From PALSA-612 sp035652235 (GTDB lineage: Bacteria > Actinomycetota > Thermoleophilia > Gaiellales > Gaiellaceae), in contig DASREE010000058.1 of the NCBI GenBank assembly GCA_035652235.1, positions 31,642 to 95,641 of the forward strand: a DNA stretch of 64,000 bases, in the 5' to 3' direction. The position numbers and the translations under genes are program-made. The notes beneath the pieces were generated by a model, which was not told the DNA's origin, made no database searches, and saw only the letters and a program-made list of their open reading frames with translations. Below are positions 58,233 through 64,000 of this stretch, piece after piece; position 1 is the first letter of the stretch; each line of letters opens with the position of its first letter.

Positions 58233-58915
58233 CTGCGCTCGACGGGCCTGCTCACGTGGAGGATGTGCGTCGGCTTCGCGGCCCCGCCGCTTCGCTCGAT
58301 GGACAGGCCGACGCGCGCGCCGCTCGCGACGCGCCGGCGCAGCAGGACCGGAGACGATCTCGCGCCATCGGCGAACAGGCCCGCCGGGCGCGGCGTTCCG
58401 CCTGTGATCACCCACAGCTCGTACGTCTTGCCGGCCGGCGCGGGGGCCAGCCGCGAGACGAGCACCGCCTCTCCGCTCGAGCCGACGACGACGCGCGAGG
58501 AGACGCCCAGCTCGATGTGCGCGGCCGCCGGATCGCCGAGCACGCGCGCGATCGCCGCCTTGCGGTCGAGCGAGCTGGACAGGCTCGACGCCCACACTGC
58601 GAGCACGATCGCGGCCGCCGTCGCGGCGGCCGCGAAGCTCACCGCCGCCGGCAGCGCGATGCGGCGCCGCAACGGCACGACGTTCCCGCGCCGCTGTTCG
58701 TGCACGCGCTGCAGCACCCGCTCGCGCAGGGCCGGGGGCGGCGCGGGCCCCTCGGGCACGTACGCGAGCGCGGCGGCCGTGTCGCGAAGGCTCTGCACCC
58801 GCTCGGAGCACTGCTCGCAGCGGGAGAGGTGCTCCTCGAACTCGCGCCGCTCGTCGTCGTCCAAGGCATCCAAGGCGTACGCCGCGGCGAGGTCGTGGAT
58901 CAGCTCTCGCTCCAC
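58229..58915 (-). CDS. Membrane anti-sigma factor (RskA-like)
   Basis: The product has an N-terminal anti-sigma zinc-finger-like domain (DLAAAYALDALDDDERREFE, then HLSRCEQCS), one membrane helix (about 95-115, ALPAAVSFAAAATAAAIVLA) and an external RskA-type domain (TYELWVITGGTPRPAGLF). It should hold the sigma factor at the membrane until a signal causes cleavage. GTG 58915 starts at VERELIHDL; an ATG at 58969 would add 18 residues. Placing the anti-sigma gene before the sigma gene is the less common order. Confidence 0.85.
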   Translation of the reverse strand: MERELIHDLAAAYALDALDDDERREFEEHLSRCEQCSERVQSLRDTAAALAYVPEGPAPPPALRERVLQRVHEQRRGNVVPLRRRIALPAAVSFAAAATAAAIVLAVWASSLSSSLDRKAAIARVLGDPAAAHIELGVSSRVVVGSSGEAVLVSRLAPAPAGKTYELWVITGGTPRPAGLFADGARSSPVLLRRRVASGARVGLSIERSGGAAKPTHILHVSRPVERR

Positions 58916-59003
58916 CAGGCTCCCCAGGGGATCGACGGCGCGACCCGGAACAGGCTGGGAGCGTAGCACTCCTCGCCGACGGCCTCGAGCACGGACGCTC
59001 CGC

Positions 59004-60455
59004 TCACGTGACAGCGGGGAGCGCCCGCGCTGTCATCACGATCCCGGCTGCGAGGATCACGAGCGCACTCGCCGCCGGGAGCAGGTGCACGAGCGTTCCG
59101 CCGGGTGCGACGCGCGCGAACGCGCGCTTCGCCAGGACGGCCGCAAGGCCGATCGACGTGATCGTGAGCGCGAGCCCGAGGCTGAAGGCGAGGATGAGGA
59201 CCAGGCCGAACGCGATCCGGTGCAGCGAGATCGCCGCGAGCAGGACGACGAGCGCGGACGGGCAGGGAAGGAGGCCGCCCGAGACGCCGACGCCGAGGAG
59301 CGAGCGCCGCGAGAGGCTGCCCGTCAGCTCGTGTCCGTGGCCGTGTGGGTGCGCATGCTCGCGGTCGTGGTCGTGGGCGTGGTCGTGGTGGGCATGCTCG
59401 CGGCCGAGCGCGTGCGCCAGCCGGTGCGCCGCGGGCCCCGTCAGCCTCGCTTGCAGCACGGACACGCCGATCCCCAGCACGAGTACGCCCGCGGCGAGGT
59501 TGAGCCATGGATACAGCTCGTCCGGGACGACGAACTGCGAGAGCGCGAGCGTGACGAGCCCGAGCGCGAACACCCCGGCCGTGTGCGTGACGGTCACGAT
59601 CGCTCCGAGGACGAGCGCGTGTCGCGGCGTGCCCCGTTGACCGACGAGGTAGGCGGTGACGATCGACTTGCCGTGCCCCGGGCTGAGCGCGTGGGCAGCG
59701 CCCCAGAAGAGCGCGACGGCGAGCGAGACGAGGACGACCCCCACGCTCAGGCGATCTCGCGCGATCAGGCTCGCGAAGCCGCCGTCGGCGACCGCTCGGA
59801 CACCCACCCGCTGCTCGAGCACCGATCTCGGGATCAGCGTCGGCGGCGTCCCCGGCCCCGACCCGAACACGACCCGCGCGGTCGCTTCGGTGACGTCGAG
59901 CGGGCTCTGCAGGAGGTTCTTCGGGTAGGAGAGGAGCTCGTGCGAGACCGAGCTCGAGGGCGCACTCGAGCGGAGCACACGGGCGCCCGCTCCTCGCGCA
60001 AGCACGATCTCCTTCCAGCCGATCCGGCCGGAGTCGTTCCCGTCCCGGTAGGCGACAGGCGCCGGCGCTCCGGACGCGAGCTGCGGCGAGGCGAGCAGCA
60101 CCTCGAGCCGCGTCGTACGCAGGCCGGCCTGGCCCGGGGGGAAGGCGAGGACGTGGCGAACGGGCGCGAGCGGGACACGCCTTCCCGCGACCGACAGCTC
60201 CGCCCGGCGCGCGATCGAGCGGGCGAACGCCGCGCCGTACGCGGCCTCGCCGAGGCGCTCGACCCGCGGTCGTGCCTGGAAGGTGGGGATCTCGGCCATG
60301 TCGAGCACGTAGAGGACGTACACACGCGCGCCCGACGGCTCGATCCGGCTGTAGCGGTTGACCGTGAAGTTGCCGAGCGGGTGTGCGGCGGCGCTCGCGG
60401 CAAGCGCGACGACGCCGAGGAGGGCGGACACGAAGGCGAAGCCGAGCCTCCTCAC
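59004..60455 (-). CDS. HupE/UreJ- or NiCoT-like membrane protein with His-rich loop
   Basis: The 483-aa product has a signal peptide, an external beta-rich domain (about 25-235) and a C-terminal membrane domain of about seven helices. The membrane part has WGAAHALSPGHGKSIVTAYL and VTVTHTAGVFALGL, as in the nickel/cobalt transporter and HupE/UreJ families, and a cytosolic His-rich loop (HAHHDHAHDHDREHAHPHGH). Metal transport is likely but unproven. GTG 60455 overlaps the TPR stop (GTGA). Confidence 0.78.
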   Translation of the reverse strand: MRRLGFAFVSALLGVVALAASAAAHPLGNFTVNRYSRIEPSGARVYVLYVLDMAEIPTFQARPRVERLGEAAYGAAFARSIARRAELSVAGRRVPLAPVRHVLAFPPGQAGLRTTRLEVLLASPQLASGAPAPVAYRDGNDSGRIGWKEIVLARGAGARVLRSSAPSSSVSHELLSYPKNLLQSPLDVTEATARVVFGSGPGTPPTLIPRSVLEQRVGVRAVADGGFASLIARDRLSVGVVLVSLAVALFWGAAHALSPGHGKSIVTAYLVGQRGTPRHALVLGAIVTVTHTAGVFALGLVTLALSQFVVPDELYPWLNLAAGVLVLGIGVSVLQARLTGPAAHRLAHALGREHAHHDHAHDHDREHAHPHGHGHELTGSLSRRSLLGVGVSGGLLPCPSALVVLLAAISLHRIAFGLVLILAFSLGLALTITSIGLAAVLAKRAFARVAPGGTLVHLLPAASALVILAAGIVMTARALPAVT

Positions 60456-61777
60456 GAGGCGTACCTGCGGGCGACGGGGCTCCACAGGACGGAGAAGCCG
60501 GGGTTGAGGGCGATCGCGCGGCGGAACCACGTCCTCGCCTCGACGCGGTGGCCGAGGCAGCGCTCGATCATCCCGCGGTGGAAGAACTTCAGGGCATCCT
60601 GCGTCCCGAGGCGCAGCGCGTGCCTCGAGTAGCGGAGCGCCTTGTCGCACTGCCCGGTGCGGGCCAGCGCCCAGGCGAGCACGTCGTCGCCGTCGATCGA
60701 CGGACGGGCCGCTCGGCCGCTGCGGGCCAGCGCCAGCGCCCGGCGGAGCCGGATGCCGTGGTCGACATCGAACAGGGCGATCTCCAGGTCGACCCTGACA
60801 CCGTTCGCGCGCAGCAGGCGCTCGATGGCGCCGATCAGCGAGTACTCGCGGCGGGCGAGCACCCGATGTCCGGTGACCGTGTACAGGTCGCCGAGGAAGG
60901 CGACGTACTGCGGCAGCGGGATCAGGTCGACTGCCTCGCGCTCGAGCGCGATCGCCGCGGGCGTGCGGCCCAGCGCCCACTCGGCCTGCGCCTGCGCGTC
61001 GAGCCCGTAGGCGTAGCTCGGGAAGAGCCGGTTCGCCAGCCGAAACTCGCGCAGCGCGTCGGCGTAGCGGCCGTGGTTGTAGTAGAGCTTCCCGAGCTGC
61101 ACGTGCGTCCACGCGGTCGGCTCCCTCGCGCCGGTCGCCGCGTCGATCGCGAGCCTCATCGACTTGATCGCGCCGGCCGTGTCGCCGCGCAGCTCGCGCC
61201 CGTAGGAGACCCGCGCGTACGACGAGAGGTCGGGTAGAAGTCTGTTCATCACGTCGAACTCGTGGAAGGCCTGCGGGTAGCGGCCGAGCTCGATCAGCGC
61301 GTCGCCAGTCACGCCGTAGTGCCGCGCGATCGTCGGCGCAAGCCGGTGCGCCTCCTCGCCGAGCCGGAGCGCGTCCTCGAACCGGTGCCGCGAGAGCGCG
61401 AGCGAGCCGAGGCCGCTGTAGACGAATGAATCCTTCGGGTCGAGCGCGAGCGCGCGGCGGAGCGAGCCCTCCGACTTCGAGTAGTAGGTCGGGTCGCCGG
61501 TCTCCCGCGCGCGCTGCTGGTAGGCGAGGCCGAGCAGGAGCCACGCGCGCTCGTCCTTCTGGTCGACGCCGAGCTTTGCCTGCAGCGCCTGGACGAGCTC
61601 GGCGGTGCTCGCGTTCAGCTTGAAGCCGGCCTGGAAGTCCTCGACCTGCTGCTCCGCCTGGGCGATCTCGGCCGACGCCGCGCTCTGCGTCTCGCGGAGC
61701 GCGCCGCCGAAGAGCGCCGCGAAGCCGGCGGCGATTACGGCGGTCAGGAGGAGCAGGAGCTTGGTCGTCCTCGTCAT
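60452..61777 (-). CDS. Membrane-anchored TPR protein
   Basis: The 441-aa product has one N-terminal membrane helix (about 5-27) and tetratricopeptide repeats along the rest, for example DERAWLLLGLAYQQRA, DSFVYSGLGSLALSRHRFED and TAWTHVQLGKLYYNHGRYAD. TPRs bind partner proteins outside the membrane. It lies between the DUF4331 and HupE-like genes and is translationally coupled to the latter. Confidence 0.82.
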   Translation of the reverse strand: MTRTTKLLLLLTAVIAAGFAALFGGALRETQSAASAEIAQAEQQVEDFQAGFKLNASTAELVQALQAKLGVDQKDERAWLLLGLAYQQRARETGDPTYYSKSEGSLRRALALDPKDSFVYSGLGSLALSRHRFEDALRLGEEAHRLAPTIARHYGVTGDALIELGRYPQAFHEFDVMNRLLPDLSSYARVSYGRELRGDTAGAIKSMRLAIDAATGAREPTAWTHVQLGKLYYNHGRYADALREFRLANRLFPSYAYGLDAQAQAEWALGRTPAAIALEREAVDLIPLPQYVAFLGDLYTVTGHRVLARREYSLIGAIERLLRANGVRVDLEIALFDVDHGIRLRRALALARSGRAARPSIDGDDVLAWALARTGQCDKALRYSRHALRLGTQDALKFFHRGMIERCLGHRVEARTWFRRAIALNPGFSVLWSPVARRYAS

Positions 61778-61797
61778 CGGTGTCCTCGCGGGAGTGG

Positions 61798-61823
61798 GAG
61801 GGCCCGCCTCGCGACGGGCCCTC
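61798..61823 (-). terminator. 9-bp hairpin between the DUF4331 and TPR genes
   Basis: GAGGGCCCG (61798-61806), an 8-nt loop and CGGGCCCTC (61815-61823) form a perfect stem in the 61-bp gap. With no T-run it may lower, not stop, read-through into the TPR gene, so DUF4331 would be made in excess. Confidence 0.45.
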
Positions 61824-61838
61824 TCGAGCTCCCTCTGC

Positions 61839-63128
61839 TCAGTGGGTCGCCTTCGTGTTGTCGTAGCCGCCCCACGGGGCGGCGACGTACGGGAAGTGCG
61901 CCATGAACGGCTTGTCGTTGCCGTTGACGCCGTCGCCGAGCGGGATCTTCTTCCCGACGAGGAAGCCCGCGACCGCCTGCTCCTCGATGTCGACGACGTC
62001 GTCTACGAGCCGGCGGCCGTTCGGGAAGCCGGCATTGTCGCCTGCGAGCACTCCCATCCGCTTCGGGTGCGCGGACGGCGGGATCGACAGGTTGATGCGG
62101 AGCTCGTCCGCGAACGTCTTGCCTGTGTAGGTCACCTTCGGGATGCCCGTGCCGAGCACCGCGACGAGGTCGCTGCGGTTCTCGGTCGGGACGCCGAGCT
62201 TGTACAGCTTGTTCAGGACCGCGGCCAGGATCGGCGCCTTGTAGTACTTCTCGAACTGCGCGTCGTGGGCCGGGCCGGTCCGGTTCCACAGGTCCTTGAG
62301 GCCGGTGGGGATGACGACCTCGTTGATCAGGGGCTCGCCGAGGCGGGACACCTGCGTCCAGCCGTGGACGACCTTGCCGTTCACGGTCACGTTCTGGCGG
62401 TCCGTGGACGACCAGACGCCGATCGTGTGGCTGGTCGTGTCGACCTGCGAGATCGGGATCTGCAGGGCGATCGTGTGCACGTTGTAGCCGGACAGGAAGT
62501 CCTTCCCGCCGCCCTTGTTCCCCGTCGTCCCCATCTTCCGGATCGCGACCAGGTCGAAGATGGCTCCGACGTCTGCGAAGAACGGGTCGTCGCGCTGGCC
62601 GGCGAAGATCGACACGCCGCCCTTGCGAACGATCGTGGCTTCCGCCGCCGCCTCGTAGTTTTTGACGCCGGCGAAGCTGTTGAAGCGCGGGCCGATGTTG
62701 TCGATCGGCGTCTTGCCCGCCGCGAACGGCCGGCCGTTCCGGGTCGCCGTCCACGTCTGCTGCGTGTTGCCGAGGAAGTACGGTCCGGTCGGCGTCTTGA
62801 AGCGGAACGTATAGGTGACGTCCGGACGGCCGTCGCCGTTGCGGTCGATGTAGATGTTGTAGCGGGCCGACTGCGAGAAGGTGTAGTAGTTCGGCCCCGC
62901 CGCCGGGTCCTCGCCCGGGATCCAGTTGGAGACGATCGTGACCGTGCTCGGCTTGTCCGGGCTGCGGAACACGTACAGGTCCGTGTTGTCCGCGGTCGGA
63001 TCTTCCGAGATCAGCGGCGCCTCCCGGTGACTGGAGGCGGAGCTCGCGCTCGGGTCGAGGCGGCCGACGAAGAGCGCGAGCAGCGCCGCGCCCGCTGCTG
63101 CAAGGCCGATCAGCACGTATCTGTTCAT
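61839..63128 (-). CDS. DUF4331 family secreted protein
   Basis: The 429-aa product has a signal peptide or N-terminal anchor (about 4-22), then SSASSHREAPLISEDPTADN, the SHREAP start of DUF4331. The rest is beta-rich with D-x-N-x-D-G loops such as YIDRNGDGRPDVTYTF that may bind Ca2+. Role unknown. AAGGAG precedes the ATG. It is the first gene of a five-gene minus-strand group. Confidence 0.85.
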   Translation of the reverse strand: MNRYVLIGLAAAGAALLALFVGRLDPSASSASSHREAPLISEDPTADNTDLYVFRSPDKPSTVTIVSNWIPGEDPAAGPNYYTFSQSARYNIYIDRNGDGRPDVTYTFRFKTPTGPYFLGNTQQTWTATRNGRPFAAGKTPIDNIGPRFNSFAGVKNYEAAAEATIVRKGGVSIFAGQRDDPFFADVGAIFDLVAIRKMGTTGNKGGGKDFLSGYNVHTIALQIPISQVDTTSHTIGVWSSTDRQNVTVNGKVVHGWTQVSRLGEPLINEVVIPTGLKDLWNRTGPAHDAQFEKYYKAPILAAVLNKLYKLGVPTENRSDLVAVLGTGIPKVTYTGKTFADELRINLSIPPSAHPKRMGVLAGDNAGFPNGRRLVDDVVDIEEQAVAGFLVGKKIPLGDGVNGNDKPFMAHFPYVAAPWGGYDNTKATH

Positions 63129-63268
63129 GACGCTTGCCGCTCCTTTCTCTGCGACGGCCGTGGGGGTCGCTTGCTCGGTGTCTGGCAGGCCGTCTCGCGG
63201 CTCATTCGTCGCCGCGCAGAAAGCGGTTCGGCGTGCCGACGGACGAAGGAGAAAGGGGGGACATCGCG

Positions 63269-63342
63269 TAGAGTGTCATCGCTGCCCGCCCGGGCAGTAA
63301 CGGCACAGAGAGGCGGCTTCGTCGACCGCCTCTCTGTTTCTT
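63269..63342 (+). ncRNA. Candidate small RNA with promoter and terminator
   Basis: TAGAGT (63269-63274) would start a transcript at about 63282. That base begins a hairpin (CTGCCCG, CC, CGGGCAG, 63282-63297). An 8-nt linker follows, then a perfect 11-bp terminator stem (CAGAGAGGCGG, 63306-63316, with CCGCCTCTCTG, 63326-63336) and TTTCTT (63337-63342). No open frame is present. The predicted RNA is about 61 nt. No -35 element is visible. The terminator could also serve transcripts from either side. Confidence 0.4.
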
Positions 63343-63373
63343 CGCGGGCGAGCCCGAGGTCGACGGCGTCGAC

Positions 63374-63379
63374 TACAGT
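63374..63379 (+). promoter_or_regulatory. -10 box of the ferritin-like gene (leaderless)
   Basis: TACAGT (63374-63379) lies 7 nt before ATG 63387. Confidence 0.5.
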
Positions 63380-63386
63380 GCCGGAC

Positions 63387-63920
63387 ATGAGCCGATTCCC
63401 AGCCGCAGTCAACGAGCAGATCGCACGCGAGTTCGCCGCCTCACAGCAGTACGTGGCGGTGGCGACGTACTTCGACGCCGAGACGCTGCCGCAGCTCGCA
63501 GCCCACTTCTACCGCCAGGCCGTCGAGGAGCGAAACCACGCGATGATGCTCGTCCAGTACCTGCTCGACGCGGGCGAGAGGGTCGTCGTCCCGGGCGTCG
63601 AGGCGCCCAAGGTCGACTTCGCCGACGCGGTGGAGCCGGTCGCGCTCGCGCTCGAGCAGGAGCGCGAGGTTACGAGGCAGATCGCCGCGCTCGTCCAGAT
63701 CGCGCGCGAGGAGAACGACCTCGTCGGCGAGCAGTTCCTGCACTGGTTTCTGCAGGAGCAGCGCGAGGAGGTGTCGAGTATGTCCCAGCTGCTCGCGATC
63801 GTGCAGCGCGCGTCGGGGTCGAACCTCCTGCTCGTCGAGGAGTTCCTCGCGCGCACCGCCGTCGGCGACGAGGGCACGCCACAAGCGGGGGCGCCGCCTG
63901 CCGCCGGCGGGGCGCTCTAG
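63387..63920 (+). CDS. Ferritin
   Basis: The 177-aa product is a four-helix ferritin. QIAREFAASQQYVAVATYFD begins helix A with a metal-site Glu, YRQAVEERNHAMMLVQYLLD has the E-x-x-H pair of helix B, and EREVTRQIAALVQIAREEND with FLHWFLQEQREEVSSM form helices C and D with Glu ligands. No heme-binding Met pattern of bacterioferritin is obvious. It stores iron and removes Fe2+ in the cytoplasm. The last 20 residues are Ala/Pro/Gly-rich. It is leaderless. Confidence 0.9.
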   Translation: MSRFPAAVNEQIAREFAASQQYVAVATYFDAETLPQLAAHFYRQAVEERNHAMMLVQYLLDAGERVVVPGVEAPKVDFADAVEPVALALEQEREVTRQIAALVQIAREENDLVGEQFLHWFLQEQREEVSSMSQLLAIVQRASGSNLLLVEEFLARTAVGDEGTPQAGAPPAAGGAL

Positions 63921-63921
63921 C

Positions 63922-64000
63922 CTGGCCGTCGCCTGGGACGACCCCGGCTTCCTGTCCGCGGCGCGGGCCTGGATCGAGCGTGCGCTCGGGCGGCGCGGCT
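63922..64000 (+). CDS. Start of an unidentified gene (partial)
   Basis: An open frame runs off the window: AVAWDDPGFLSAARAWIERA, then LGRRG. The WDDP-x-W/F-L-x-x-A-x-AWI pattern resembles the start of aminoglycoside-phosphotransferase-like proteins. No ATG, GTG or TTG precedes it in frame after the ferritin end; CTG 63922 is the nearest possible start. The start and identity are uncertain. Confidence 0.35.
   Translation, partial: MAVAWDDPGFLSAARAWIERALGRRG

Noticed and set aside
1..64000. CRISPR arrays, insertion sequences, tRNA or rRNA genes
   Set aside because: No spaced repeats, transposase motifs, cloverleaf sequences or rRNA segments were found on either strand by eye; a short tRNA could still be missed without a covariance search.

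Overview
The window is about 70% G+C, gene-dense, and reads as the chromosome of a high-GC Gram-positive bacterium (Actinomycetota). The gene set (ScpA/ScpB, a SepIVA/DivIVA-like protein after coaD, ECF sigma/anti-sigma pairs, a 4-Cys L28) and the absence of typical Streptomyces or Mycobacterium neighbourhoods suggest a deep-branching class such as Thermoleophilia. That placement is an inference. I saw no rRNA, tRNA, CRISPR array, transposase or prophage gene.

Layout. 0-0.8 kb: end of pheT, then argR with a palindrome at its promoter. 0.9-9.5 kb: a two-repeat protein divergent from E1alpha, E1beta and E2 of a 2-oxoacid dehydrogenase, an acetyltransferase, an MMPL exporter preceded by a tiny upstream ORF, lipoamide dehydrogenase and a 34-aa membrane protein. 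9.5-13.7 kb: an endonuclease V homologue lacking one catalytic Asp, then dnaE. 13.9-20.8 kb: an envelope/stress segment with secreted proteins, two membrane proteins, an anti-sigma factor, an ECF sigma gene split by a one-base frameshift, and an OsmC gene interrupted by TGA at the catalytic Cys. 20.7-25.1 kb: GH15 glucoamylase, a deiodinase-like gene with TGA inside its active-site motif, a decayed thioredoxin-like gene, a MerB-like gene, and a pair of 67-aa paralogues. 25-38.9 kb: lgt, scpA-scpB, a thioredoxin, rluB, a Ca2+/H+ exchanger, trpS, then aroF-tyrA-plsC-aroA-cmk-der-gpsA. 39-41.9 kb: a DtxR/MntR regulator divergent from a ZIP transporter, then a secreted Ig-like protein. 42-55 kb: priA, def-fmt-rsmB, ribD-ribE-ribH, rpmB, recG, an MBL-fold protein divergent from a TetR regulator, rsmD-coaD-sepIVA-like. 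55-64 kb: zincin, rhomboid, argF, hsp20, and a five-gene minus-strand group (DUF4331, TPR, HupE-like, anti-sigma, sigma), then a ferritin-like gene.

Main result. Two genes 4.6 kb apart each contain one in-frame TGA exactly where the family has its redox Cys/Sec. In the deiodinase-like gene (23112-23834) the TGA is followed, 12 nt later, by a perfect 6-bp hairpin with a GGUC loop, the classical bacterial SECIS form. In the OsmC gene (18534-19007) the TGA replaces the peroxidatic Cys and the rest of the domain, including the second Cys, stays open. Together they argue that this organism inserts selenocysteine, though no sel gene lies in the window. A second genome-scale pattern is leaderless transcription: at least ten genes have a TANNNT box 6-7 nt before the start codon, including one pair of divergent genes whose two -10 boxes overlap.
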